From positions 1 to 64,000 of the forward strand of contig NZ_BCSV01000002.1 of assembly GCF_001571045.1 (NCBI RefSeq): a stretch of 64,000 nt of DNA, written 5' to 3'. Shown in pieces: positions 32,844 to 41,618 of this stretch. Each line of letters begins with the position of its first letter. Position 1 is the first letter of the stretch. The notes below the pieces were generated by a model. It was not told the origin of the DNA, did not search any database, and saw only the letters and a program-made list of their open reading frames with translations. This stretch comes from Curtobacterium ammoniigenes NBRC 101786. Lineage in GTDB: Bacteria > Actinomycetota > Actinomycetes > Actinomycetales > Microbacteriaceae. The translations under genes were made by a program, and so were the position numbers.

Positions 32844-35108
32844 TCAGCGTTCGACGGTGAACTCGGTGTGTGCCGTCGCGTCGGCGCTGCCGCCGACCCA
32901 GACGTCGAATTGGCTGGCGTCGGTGACCCAGTCGCGCGTCGCGGCGCTCCAGTATCGGCGGGCCTCGGCGCCGATCGTGAACGTCACGGTCTCGGTGGCA
33001 CCGGCCGCGATCTGCACGCGCTGGAATCCGACGAGCTGCCGAAGTGGCCGCGAGGAGGTGCCGAACCGCTGGTGCAGGTAGAGCTGCGCGGTTTCGGTGC
33101 CGTCACGGTCGCCGACGTTCGTGATGTCGACGGTCACCGTCACGGCGCCGTCGAGCGGGATCGGGCTGTGGTCGACGCGCGGCGTGCCGTATTCGAAGTG
33201 GGTGTAGGTGAGGCCGTGTCCGAACGGGTAGAGCGGGGTGCTCGCAACGTCCCAGTACCGGCGCCCCTGATCGTTCGGTGCGTGCGAGCGGGTCACGGCG
33301 TGGTGCATCGGTACCTGCCCGACGTTCCGCGGCCACGTGAACGGGAGCTTCCCGGTGGGGGCGGTATCGCCGAAGAGCAGACGTGCGACGGCCTCACCCC
33401 CTCGGGTTCCGGGGTACCAGGCCTGGAGGATCGCGGGGACGTGCTCCGCGACCCAGCGGATGTCGAGCGGACGCCCGCTCATGAGGACGACGACGACAGG
33501 CGTGCCGGTGGCGACCACAGCCTCCAGCAGGCGGAGCTGATCGCCGGGGAGTGACAGGTCGGAGCGGGAGGCGCTCTCGCCGATCATGTCCTGCTGCTCG
33601 CCGATGACGACGATCGCGAAGTCCGCTTGGGTCGCTGTGTCGACGGCGTGCTGCAGCGCGGAGTCGGCGTCGAACCCGCTGGGGTCCTTCGGGCTGCCGT
33701 CGCCCCACATGTCGAACATCGAGGGGAAGGTCCGAGTCGGCCGCGGCACACCCTGCGCGACGGTGACCTCGGCAATGCCCTGGAGGCGCGCCCGGATTCC
33801 ATCGGCGATCGTCACCGTCTCGTCGCCGTCGTACGCGAACACCCATGGGCCGATCGTGTCGCGGGCGGAGTCGGCGAGGGGGCCGATCACCGCAACGGTG
33901 TTCACCGACTCCGCGTGCAGCGGGAGGACCCCGTTGTCGTTGCGGAGAAGCACCGCGGCACCTTCGGCTGCCGCCCGAGCGACGGCACGGTGGGCGGGAT
34001 CTGTGAGCACCTGCTCGGCGGTGTCGACGTCGACGAACGGGTCGTCGAACAGCCCGAGTTGCTCTTTGACGGTGAGGATCCGGCGCACGGCCTCGTCGAG
34101 GCGCGCGGTGTCGACTCGTCCGGCCGCGACGGCGTCGACCAGATGTGCGAACGCGGGCTCGAAGATCGCCATCTCCATGTCGACACCCGCGGTGATCGCC
34201 CGAACGGCGGCGTCCGCAGGGTCGGCGGCGAAATGGTGGGTCTCGAGGTCTTTTGCGGCATTCGCATCGGTGACGACGAACCCGTCGAACCCGAGCGCGT
34301 CGCGGAGTACGTCCGTCAGCAGCCAGGCGTTCCCGGTGGCCGGGACGCCGTTGAGATCCATGTACGCGGACATGATGTTGGCTGCGCCGGCTTCGACAGC
34401 GGCCCGGAACGGCGGCAGGTACGTGTTCCAGAACTCCTGGTCGGACAGGTCGACCTCGTCGTAGTCACGGCCGCCGAGCGCGGCTCCGTATCCGGCGAAG
34501 TGCTTCGGCCCGGCGAGGATGTGGTCAGGCGCACCGATGTGATCGCCTTGGAAACCGCGAACCTGCGCAGCCGCGACGACGGCACCGAGATAGGGGTCCT
34601 CCCCAGCGCCTTCGACGATCCGACCCCATCGTGGATCGCGAGCAATGTCGACCATCGGGGCGAATGCCCAGTGGATGCCGACGGCGCGCGCCTCTCGCGC
34701 GGCAACGGACTGCGCCTGGGTGATGAGGTCAGGATTCCAACTGGCCGCGAGTGCGATCGGCACGGGGAAGATGGTCCGGAAGCCGTGGATCACATCGAAC
34801 CCGAAGATCACCGGAATGCGATGCGCACTGCCGTCGATCGCGAGCTGCTGCAGCCGATTGTTCTCAGCCGGGTCCGTCACGAAGAGCAGCGACCCGACGG
34901 CACCGCGCGCGAGCGCGCCTTCAACCATGCGCGGCTGCTGCGCGATCTCGGAATCGGCACCGGCGACGGACGCCGGACCGCCGAAGTAGAACAGCTGCGT
35001 CAGCTGCCCGACCTTTTCCTCGACGCTCATGGCCGCGAGCAGTCGCTCGACCCGCTCGGACGGACCGGCCGACGCATGGGCGTGCTCTTGTGGGGTGCTC
35101 TCGGTCAT
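32844..35108 (-). CDS. Glycoside hydrolase family 3 beta-glucosidase (BglX-like)
   Basis: A 754-residue cytoplasmic-type GH3 enzyme without signal peptide. The N-terminal barrel includes VIFGFDVIHGFRTIFPVPIALAASWNPDL, HWAFAPMVDIARDPRWGRIVEGAGEDPYL and GPKHFAGYGAALGGRDY. The nucleophile Asp is at about residue 281 in VVTDANAAKDL, where most members have SDW. The second domain has VVIGEQQDMIGESASRSDLSLPGDQ, and a C-terminal Fn3-like domain follows (VTVDITNVGDRDGTETAQLYLHQ). The ATG at 35108 follows GAGGAACCCG. It lies outside the repeat-flanked pectin block but next to it and may process released oligosaccharides. Confidence 0.92.
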   Translation of the reverse strand: MTESTPQEHAHASAGPSERVERLLAAMSVEEKVGQLTQLFYFGGPASVAGADSEIAQQPRMVEGALARGAVGSLLFVTDPAENNRLQQLAIDGSAHRIPVIFGFDVIHGFRTIFPVPIALAASWNPDLITQAQSVAAREARAVGIHWAFAPMVDIARDPRWGRIVEGAGEDPYLGAVVAAAQVRGFQGDHIGAPDHILAGPKHFAGYGAALGGRDYDEVDLSDQEFWNTYLPPFRAAVEAGAANIMSAYMDLNGVPATGNAWLLTDVLRDALGFDGFVVTDANAAKDLETHHFAADPADAAVRAITAGVDMEMAIFEPAFAHLVDAVAAGRVDTARLDEAVRRILTVKEQLGLFDDPFVDVDTAEQVLTDPAHRAVARAAAEGAAVLLRNDNGVLPLHAESVNTVAVIGPLADSARDTIGPWVFAYDGDETVTIADGIRARLQGIAEVTVAQGVPRPTRTFPSMFDMWGDGSPKDPSGFDADSALQHAVDTATQADFAIVVIGEQQDMIGESASRSDLSLPGDQLRLLEAVVATGTPVVVVLMSGRPLDIRWVAEHVPAILQAWYPGTRGGEAVARLLFGDTAPTGKLPFTWPRNVGQVPMHHAVTRSHAPNDQGRRYWDVASTPLYPFGHGLTYTHFEYGTPRVDHSPIPLDGAVTVTVDITNVGDRDGTETAQLYLHQRFGTSSRPLRQLVGFQRVQIAAGATETVTFTIGAEARRYWSAATRDWVTDASQFDVWVGGSADATAHTEFTVER

Positions 35109-35224
35109 CGGGTTCCTCTCGCGCAGCGGACGTCTCATTCTCGACCCCGGCCCGGTCCGTGGGAACGCGCGAGCGAATACGGTGGACGAATCGCCCTTCC
35201 ACAACGACTCGCAACGGAGCGCTC

Positions 35225-35521
35225 ATGCCGATCATCGCCCTGCTCGAATTCACCGTGCGTCCCGACGCCATGGATGACGCACCCCGCGTGATCCACGAGA
35301 CGCTGCAGGCAACCCGCGCGTTCGACGGCTGCCAGGGCGTCGAGGTCACCTTCGACGAGACCGAGCCGACACACGTCCTGCTTGTCGAGCGGTGGGAGTC
35401 GATGGAGCACGACGCTGCGTACCGCGCGTTCCGGGCAACGCCCGACGGAGCGTCATCGCTCGGCACGATCGTCGTCGCGCCTCCGGTGCTCAGCCACTAC
35501 CGCATCGACGCCGACATCTGA
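35225..35521 (+). CDS. ABM-domain (putative quinol monooxygenase) protein
   Basis: A 98-residue ferredoxin-like-fold protein: MPIIALLEFTVRPDAMDDAPRVIHETLQATRAFDGCQGVEV, then HVLLVERWESMEHDAAYRAF and PPVLSHYRID. This is the ABM/YgiN-type pattern. Its cofactor-free oxygenase role is family knowledge; the substrate is unknown. The ATG at 35225 has GGAG upstream and is divergent from the GH3 gene. Its last codons (ATCGACGCCGACATCTGA) recur at 45516, 10 kb away. Confidence 0.82.
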   Translation: MPIIALLEFTVRPDAMDDAPRVIHETLQATRAFDGCQGVEVTFDETEPTHVLLVERWESMEHDAAYRAFRATPDGASSLGTIVVAPPVLSHYRIDADI

Positions 35522-35537
35522 CGCGCCGACATCTGAC
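35504..35537. repeat. Left copy of a 19-bp direct repeat, at the 3' end of the ABM gene
   Basis: ATCGACGCCGACATCTGAC at 35504-35522 covers the last codons and stop of the ABM gene. Its 14-bp core CGCCGACATCTGAC repeats at once at 35524-35537. The full 19 bp recur at 45516-45534. Confidence 0.85.
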
Positions 35538-35608
35538 ACCGGGTACGGGGCGGCGGGCCGTCGGGCACGACCCGTCAACCTGACGCTCCGACGGCGACGG
35601 ACGTTCCG

Positions 35609-38308
35609 TCACGCCCCGCTCGACTCCAGGTACCCCCCGATGAGTGCGAGGTTCTGGATCGCCGCGAGCCCGAACTGCGCCGAGGCATTCGTCGAAATCC
35701 CGATGCCCTCTTCGACCGGGGCGACGACGAACGGTGGCAGCACGGTGCGGATCCGCAGGGCGGCTGCTGCCTCATGGAAATCACCCTGCGCGAGGAACTC
35801 GCCACTCGCGAAGAACGCCCGCCACGCTCGTCGCGCAAGGTCTTCATCGCCAGAGCGATTCGCCACGTAGGCGAGGAGTCGGCTATGCGCCTGCGTGAGA
35901 TTCGTCCCGTGCAGGACTTCACCGACCGCCGCGATCTGCTCGTCGTCCGTGGCGAGGAAGAGCCGGCAGTACTGCATCCAGGCCGCTTGGAACGCCGGGA
36001 TGTCGACGAGATCGATGAGCTCGCTGCACACCTCGACCAGCCCGAAGATCGCATTGAGATGCGACACCATGACGCGATCTCGTGATGTCTCGAAACGGCC
36101 GGTGTCGAGGTCATACAGCGCCTCCCCGGTGAGGAAGCCCTTCGGGAGATTTCCGATATCGGTCATCGTGCCGAGCAGACGATCACGCGACCACGCATCG
36201 TCGAATCGCTCCCATTCGGTGAGCCACGTCGCTGCGAGGGCACCCCAGTCCGTGCCGAGCCCGACCGCGAGCGCGTGCTGGTCCGGGCGGTAGGTGGCGG
36301 CATCGCTTCGCACCTTCCGCGTCGGATCGAGGGCCAGGAACGTGCGGTCGCTGTCCCGCAGTTCATGCATGAGATCGCCCGTGCGCTCGTCGGCCGTCAA
36401 GTAGTAGAAGAACCGCCGGTACATCGGATTGCTGATGCGCAGTTGCTTGGCGCTGCAGCCCCAGTGCTGCACGTTGTGGCGCGAGCCGAGGCCTCGGAAT
36501 CGGCCGAGATGGTAGGTGTCCACCTCGCCGGTGTGCCGCGTCATGGCTTCTGCCATGCGGAAGACGTCTTTCCGTCCGGTCCGGAGGAACGTGTACCAGA
36601 GCCACAGATCGGGCGACAGTTCGGAGTTGTCCCACGCATACCCCCCGACGTCGTATCGCCAGGTGTGCCGATCTTCGTCGTACGTGTGCATGACGTCGCC
36701 GTAGTTCCAGAATCCGTACCACCGGCGCTGGTCGACCTGACCGCGATAGAACTCGAACAGCGCGCCGAGCTGGCTCTCGAGCTGCTCGCGCTGTGGCGTG
36801 CTGCGATCCGTGAGCGCCCAGTCGCCGAACACGCCGGCTGCGCGGATGCCGTCCGATGCGGCGACCAGCTGCGCCGGGTCACTGACGCATCGGGCGTGTT
36901 CGGCGAACTCCTCCGCGCTGGGAGTCGCCGCATACGGATGCAGCCAGAGCTCATGCGTCCGAGCGATGCCGTGCACGTCACCGAATCCGGGCTCGTAGTC
37001 CTCGTAGGTGATCTCCAGGGCGTCGAGCTGATCGGCGTAATCCTCCTGGCCGAGTCCGTCGTGGTAGAACCGCATGTCCATGGGCTCGGCCTCTGGCGCG
37101 TAGAGCCATGCCGTGAGCGACGCGGAGTCGGATGCTGCGTCGCGGATGTCGAGTTGCACCGGGTACGACTGCCAGAAGTCGCGGACGCCGATCCCCATTC
37201 CGCCTTCGGTGTCGCCAACGTAGGCGGCGCCTCCTGACCGAGTGCCGGCGGTCACGCCGACCCAACCGCGTCCAGCTGCGGTGCGCTTCTTCAGGGTGAA
37301 CCCGTCGGGCGTGAGCTGCGTCAGCGTGACGTCGTTCCACGCAGGAATCCACTGCATCCGTTCCGAAACGGCCGGGCTCCACTCCTCGAGCGGTGGCGTC
37401 GTCCGCCCGGCGATCTGTGCGGCGCGCACCTCTGGGCCCGGATCGCGGCGCAGACCGGTGATGCCGCGCACTGCTTCGGCGAACACGCCACCATCTGCGC
37501 CGGCGATCCGGACGTGCCGGTCGTGCAGCGGCGCGCGCAGCGGAACGGACAGGCGAAGGCCGAGACCGGCGAGGAAGTCGTGATCGGCGTCCCCGTTCCA
37601 GATGAAGGAGTGCGTGAGCCGAATGCCCGAATGGCCGGCGCTGAAGTGCAGCCGGACCGTGAACGGCAGCCAGGAGCGCGACTCGTCCAACGCCCGATGC
37701 TCGCCCTCAATGCGGATCACGGCGCGAACCGGACCCGACTGTTCGACCACAGCCGCGGTGATCGTGCTCTCGAATTGGTGACGTTCGCGCAGGGTGTCGG
37801 ACTCCGGAGCGGTCGTCTGCAGGGTGCTCACGAATCTGGCGTCCGACGCGATGAGCGTTCCGTCACGTTCGATGTCCCGAAGGACGGCGGGGCCGGTTGT
37901 CGGCACGACGACCACGAGCGGACCCGTTTCGACGCGAATCCCCTGCGGTTCCTGAACGACGCGGACCGCGGCTCCGTCTTGGGTCGCCTCCTGCTCGGAG
38001 GCCCGAAGCCGAAGCGCGTATCGGTCGCTGACCGTCGTGGTCGCGACGCCGACCCACTTCAGTGATCCGTCGGGCCAGGTCGCGAGCGGCCAGAGCTGGG
38101 TGTCGACGGCCGCTCCGGTCGCATCGACGAGGGCGAGCGTGTCGACATCGCTCGCGACGCCACGCGGAAGGGGCGCCCCGCACACAGCCGCTCCATCGAG
38201 CGCGCGGGGTCGCCCGCCGCCGAGCCAGTTGAGGCTGACCCCGGCGAAGGGCTCGCCGGTGCCGGTGGACGAGCGTCCGGTTGCCGTGTCGATTGTGGTG
38301 TCAGTCAT
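35609..38308 (-). CDS. PL26/YetA-like exo-rhamnogalacturonan lyase
   Basis: An 899-residue protein of the PcRGLX/YetA type, which cleaves rhamnogalacturonan-I from the end. The N-terminal region has LNWLGGGRPRALDGAAVCGAPLPRG and LWPLATWPDGSLKWVGVAT, typical of the first domain. The central catalytic region includes MDMRFYHDGLGQEDY, HELWLHPYAATPSAEEFA, RRWYGFWNYGDVMHTYDEDRHTWRYDVGGYAWDNSELSPDLWLWYTFLRTGRKD and RHNVQHWGCSAKQLRISNPMYRRFFYYLT. There is no signal peptide, so it acts on imported oligosaccharides. It overlaps the DUF1961 gene by 8 bp at the end of the operon. Confidence 0.85.
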   Translation of the reverse strand: MTDTTIDTATGRSSTGTGEPFAGVSLNWLGGGRPRALDGAAVCGAPLPRGVASDVDTLALVDATGAAVDTQLWPLATWPDGSLKWVGVATTTVSDRYALRLRASEQEATQDGAAVRVVQEPQGIRVETGPLVVVVPTTGPAVLRDIERDGTLIASDARFVSTLQTTAPESDTLRERHQFESTITAAVVEQSGPVRAVIRIEGEHRALDESRSWLPFTVRLHFSAGHSGIRLTHSFIWNGDADHDFLAGLGLRLSVPLRAPLHDRHVRIAGADGGVFAEAVRGITGLRRDPGPEVRAAQIAGRTTPPLEEWSPAVSERMQWIPAWNDVTLTQLTPDGFTLKKRTAAGRGWVGVTAGTRSGGAAYVGDTEGGMGIGVRDFWQSYPVQLDIRDAASDSASLTAWLYAPEAEPMDMRFYHDGLGQEDYADQLDALEITYEDYEPGFGDVHGIARTHELWLHPYAATPSAEEFAEHARCVSDPAQLVAASDGIRAAGVFGDWALTDRSTPQREQLESQLGALFEFYRGQVDQRRWYGFWNYGDVMHTYDEDRHTWRYDVGGYAWDNSELSPDLWLWYTFLRTGRKDVFRMAEAMTRHTGEVDTYHLGRFRGLGSRHNVQHWGCSAKQLRISNPMYRRFFYYLTADERTGDLMHELRDSDRTFLALDPTRKVRSDAATYRPDQHALAVGLGTDWGALAATWLTEWERFDDAWSRDRLLGTMTDIGNLPKGFLTGEALYDLDTGRFETSRDRVMVSHLNAIFGLVEVCSELIDLVDIPAFQAAWMQYCRLFLATDDEQIAAVGEVLHGTNLTQAHSRLLAYVANRSGDEDLARRAWRAFFASGEFLAQGDFHEAAAALRIRTVLPPFVVAPVEEGIGISTNASAQFGLAAIQNLALIGGYLESSGA

Positions 38309-38954
38309 GGAGTTCGGTCACCTCGAGGTCTCGGTAGGCAGCGCGGAGTGGTGCCATCTGTCTCAGTCCGAAACGCCCGCCGGCGATCGGTTGTGGGTCT
38401 GGGTCCGTCCACGTGAACAGCGGGAGGTCATCGATGGCGAAGCGGACGTGCGGCCCGCGTTTCTCGACGCTCACGCGATAGAAGCCGTCGACGTCACCGA
38501 TTGCCGGAATCGGGTCGGCTCCCTGCGCAACGAGCTCGAATCCGGGCGATTTCCGGAGATTGCATGTTGTGAACCGGCGCTCAGTGGCCCATTTCCGTCG
38601 GTAGTACGAGGCGTGCAGGGTTCGGACTGCGCCGGAGTGGTATTCGGGGTAGTACCCGGACCGAGCGGGCAGCTGAGGGGCGAACAAGTCTGCTCCGATA
38701 CCGGTCGCCGAGAAGAACGCCATCGCGAGTCCGTCGTCAGTCCGCGGGCGGAACGACCATTCGATACGAACGCCGTCCGGAAATTCGACCGGACACCACA
38801 CGGTGAAGTGGGCATGATCGCCGAGACGCTCCTCGTCAGCGTGGCTCCACAGTTCGACCCCGTCGTCCCGGGCTGCCGAGGACATCGGGCCTTCCGCAAT
38901 CCAGTCGGCGATATCCGCCGGCGTCCGGAGCGGATTGCGGTACAGCACGCTCAC
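38301..38954 (-). CDS. DUF1961 (YesU-like) protein
   Basis: A 217-residue jelly-roll-type protein: WCPVEFPDGVRIEWSFRPRTDDGLAMAFFSATG, then YPEYHSGAVRTLHASYYRRKW, TCNLRKSPGFELVAQGADPIP and HVRFAIDDLPLFTW. It resembles YesU of the Bacillus rhamnogalacturonan cluster. Its reaction is unknown. The GTG at 38952-38954 is chosen for its GTGA overlap with the acetylesterase stop. Confidence 0.82.
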   Translation of the reverse strand: MSVLYRNPLRTPADIADWIAEGPMSSAARDDGVELWSHADEERLGDHAHFTVWCPVEFPDGVRIEWSFRPRTDDGLAMAFFSATGIGADLFAPQLPARSGYYPEYHSGAVRTLHASYYRRKWATERRFTTCNLRKSPGFELVAQGADPIPAIGDVDGFYRVSVEKRGPHVRFAIDDLPLFTWTDPDPQPIAGGRFGLRQMAPLRAAYRDLEVTELHD

Positions 38955-39628
38955 GGCTGCACGCCCCACTTCCCGATAGGGTTGGCGTCCTCACCGACGC
39001 GGCGGATCGCGGCGAGCGATTCCGCGACGAAGCAGGCGATGGCGCGTGCACCCTCGACCGTGAAATGCGTGTTGTCCTCGACGCCTTCCGGCCAGTGCGC
39101 CGATACTCCGGGCTCAAGGTGGACGAAGAGCTTTCGCGAGTCGTCGGGGCCGAGCCAGACGTAGAGCCACCGCGTGAACGCGGTGAGGTCGATCACCGGC
39201 ACACCGAGATCGTGGCCGAGGTCGCGGACGATCTGCGGAAACGGTCCGTGTGAGCGCCGGAGGCTCTCCCTGGAGAAGAGGCGACGCTCCGGCGACGTCG
39301 CGAGGACCGGATGCGCTCCGCGCGCTCGGACTGCGAGAACGAACGCGCGCAGATTGGCGCGATAGAGCGCGATCGCGCGGACCAGTGGCGCATATTTCTG
39401 GTCGTTATGACCGAACTGGATGATGACCGTATCGTCGTCGCGAAGCTCTGCGAGGAGCGCAGACCAGCGGCCCTCCTCGATGAATGAGGTTGTGGTCGCC
39501 CCGCCCACAGCATGATTCGAGATGCGATCCGGAACGAACTCGTGGAGTGCGCCGCCCCATCCGCTCAGTGGGAACTCTTCGGGCTTTGGGGGTGCCACCG
39601 TGGAATCACCCGCGAGGAGGATGCTCAT
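38951..39628 (-). CDS. Rhamnogalacturonan acetylesterase (SGNH, RhgT/YesT-like)
   Basis: A 225-residue esterase that removes acetyl groups from rhamnogalacturonan. Block I is SILLAGDSTVAP with the nucleophile Ser. VGGATTTSF carries the oxyanion Gly, VIIQFGHNDQK the Asn, and VEDNTHFTVEGARAIACFVAE the Asp-x-x-His-like pair. GDSTVA and GHND are typical of the RGAE group. The ATG at 39628 overlaps the permease stop as ATGA, within the operon. Confidence 0.88.
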   Translation of the reverse strand: MSILLAGDSTVAPPKPEEFPLSGWGGALHEFVPDRISNHAVGGATTTSFIEEGRWSALLAELRDDDTVIIQFGHNDQKYAPLVRAIALYRANLRAFVLAVRARGAHPVLATSPERRLFSRESLRRSHGPFPQIVRDLGHDLGVPVIDLTAFTRWLYVWLGPDDSRKLFVHLEPGVSAHWPEGVEDNTHFTVEGARAIACFVAESLAAIRRVGEDANPIGKWGVQP

Positions 39629-40566
39629 CCCTTCACCGCTCCGATGAGCATGCCCTTCGCGAAGTGCTTCTGCAGGAATGGATAGAACAACAGCACCGGA
39701 ATCGTCGAGACGACAACGACCGCGTACTTCACCCCTTCCGACGGAGGCACGTAGCCGGGTTGGTTCTGCTGCGCGGTCTGCAGATTGGAGGCAGTGGTCG
39801 CTTGCTGCAGGAACATCTGCAGCGTCCACATATTGCTGTTGTTCAGGTAGAGCAGCGGAGACATGTAGTCGTTCCAGATCGCGACCGCGTAAAAGAGCGC
39901 GAATGTCGCGAGGACGGGCTTCGACAGCGGGAGCGCGATGCGCCAGAACACACCGAAGTCCGAGGCGCCATCGACCCGCGCCGCCTCTTCGAGCTCGGCG
40001 GGGAGGTTCTGGAAGAAGTTCTTGACGATGATCAGGCTGAACGGATCGATCGCCAACGGCAGGATCAGCGCGAGGTAGTTGTTCAGCAGGCCGAGGTTTT
40101 TCACGACGAGGAACGTCGGGATCATGCCACCTGAGAACACCATGGCGAAGACGACGGCGCTCATGATGAGGTTTCGTCCGGGCAGCCCGCGCTTGGAGAG
40201 CGGATAGGCCATGAGCACCGTCAGAAAGAGCTGGATCACCGTGCCGACTGCGGTCACGACCACGGTCGTGATGAGAGCGCGCGGGAACGTCGGCGTGGAG
40301 AACACGGTCGTGTACGCCTCGAGCGTGAACTGCTTGGGCCAGAGGAAGAATGCACTCGACTCGAGTTCAGCCTCCGGCGCGAACGATCGCACGAACACGA
40401 AGACGAGCGGGAAGAGCGCGACCAACCCGATCGCGATCAGGAAGACGAGGTTGAACACGTCGAACACGCGACCGGCCCGCGTGTTGTAGCGATAGCGCTC
40501 GCGCCGCTGTGTGGTTCGACGGGGACGGCGTGCAATGCCGACGATGCCGGTGGTCGTTTCGGTCAT
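39625..40566 (-). CDS. Sugar ABC transporter permease (LplC/YtcP type)
   Basis: A 313-residue inner membrane permease with six helices (first: VFNLVFLIAIGLVALFPLVFVFVRSF). The ATPase-contact loop is EEAARVDGASDFGVFWRIALPLSKPVLATFALFYAVAIWNDY. The C-terminus ends FPFLQKHFAKGMLIGAVKG, the usual end of this type. It shares one base with the upstream permease gene and is coupled with it. Confidence 0.92.
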   Translation of the reverse strand: MTETTTGIVGIARRPRRTTQRRERYRYNTRAGRVFDVFNLVFLIAIGLVALFPLVFVFVRSFAPEAELESSAFFLWPKQFTLEAYTTVFSTPTFPRALITTVVVTAVGTVIQLFLTVLMAYPLSKRGLPGRNLIMSAVVFAMVFSGGMIPTFLVVKNLGLLNNYLALILPLAIDPFSLIIVKNFFQNLPAELEEAARVDGASDFGVFWRIALPLSKPVLATFALFYAVAIWNDYMSPLLYLNNSNMWTLQMFLQQATTASNLQTAQQNQPGYVPPSEGVKYAVVVVSTIPVLLFYPFLQKHFAKGMLIGAVKG

Positions 40567-41549
40567 CAGAAGATCCCGTCCTGTCCGAGACGCTTGGCGA
40601 GCCAGTTCGCGCCGCCGATGAGAATGACGCCGACGAGGGCTTTGAACAGACCGACGGCGGTTGCGTAGCTGTATGAGCCTTGGGAGATGCCCACGAAGTA
40701 GACGAAGGTGTCGAAGACGTCAGCCACACTCCGGTTCAGCGAGTTGGTCATCAGGTAGATCTGCTCGAATCCGGTGTTCAGGATGGCCCCCATGGACAGG
40801 ATGAGCATCACGACGATGGTGCCCCGGATGGCGGGCAGTGTGACGTGCCACGTTCGGCTCCACCGGCCGGCGCCGTCGATGATCGCCGCCTCGTACTGGT
40901 TCGCGTCCACCCCGGCCAGCGCAGCGAGATAGATGATCGTGCCCCAGCCGGTCGTCTTCCACATGTTCTGCAGGATGATCAGGGGCCGGAACCAGGTGGG
41001 CGAGGTCAGGAAGTTGACGTGCGTTCCGAGGACACCGTTGAAGAATCCGAAGAGCACCCCGGAGCCTTGCGCGAACAGCAGATAGGTCAGGGCTGCGACG
41101 ATCGTCCAGGCGAGGAAGTGCGGGATGTAGATGAGGGTCTGCACCGAACGCTTGACCGCCGTGAGCCGGAGTTCGTTGAGCAGCAGCGCGACGACGATCG
41201 TCAGCGGGAAGCAGATGAACAGGTTCAGACCCGCGAGGATCAGCGTGTTCGTCAGGATTCGCAGGAAGTCCGGCGACCCGAAGAGCTGCTGAAACTGGGC
41301 CCAGCCGACCCACTGACTGCCGAAGATGCCGAGGAACGGAACGTAGTTCTTGAAGGCGATGACCGCCCCGACCATCGGTGCGTAGCGGAAGATCGCAAAG
41401 TAGGCGACCCCCGGTATGAGCATCAGGTAGAACCATCGGTAGCGCCGCCAAGCGGTGCTCCAGCGATTGCGACGCGTGCGGACGCGCGCCGGGGCGACGA
41501 CCTCCGTCAGGATTACTGCGTCGGCAGCGTCGAGCTTCTGAATCGACAT
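40566..41549 (-). CDS. Sugar ABC transporter permease (LplB/YteP type)
   Basis: A 327-residue permease. The N-terminal part is WRRYRWFYLMLIPGVAYFAIFRYAPMVGAVIAFKNYVPF. The EAA loop is ANQYEAAIIDGAGRWSRTWHVTLPAIRGTIVVMLILSMG, followed by FEQIYLMTNSLNRSVADVFDTFVYFVG. The ATG at 41547-41549 (MSIQKLDAADAVILTEV) is chosen; the open frame extends further but without a better site. No ATPase gene is nearby, as is usual for these systems that share an MsmX-type ATPase. Confidence 0.92.
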   Translation of the reverse strand: MSIQKLDAADAVILTEVVAPARVRTRRNRWSTAWRRYRWFYLMLIPGVAYFAIFRYAPMVGAVIAFKNYVPFLGIFGSQWVGWAQFQQLFGSPDFLRILTNTLILAGLNLFICFPLTIVVALLLNELRLTAVKRSVQTLIYIPHFLAWTIVAALTYLLFAQGSGVLFGFFNGVLGTHVNFLTSPTWFRPLIILQNMWKTTGWGTIIYLAALAGVDANQYEAAIIDGAGRWSRTWHVTLPAIRGTIVVMLILSMGAILNTGFEQIYLMTNSLNRSVADVFDTFVYFVGISQGSYSYATAVGLFKALVGVILIGGANWLAKRLGQDGIF

Positions 41550-41618
41550 CTCGGGCCTCGTTGTCTCGTCACGATCCCGGTGGGTCGGCTGGCGGCGCAG
41601 CCGACCCACCGCTGGTCG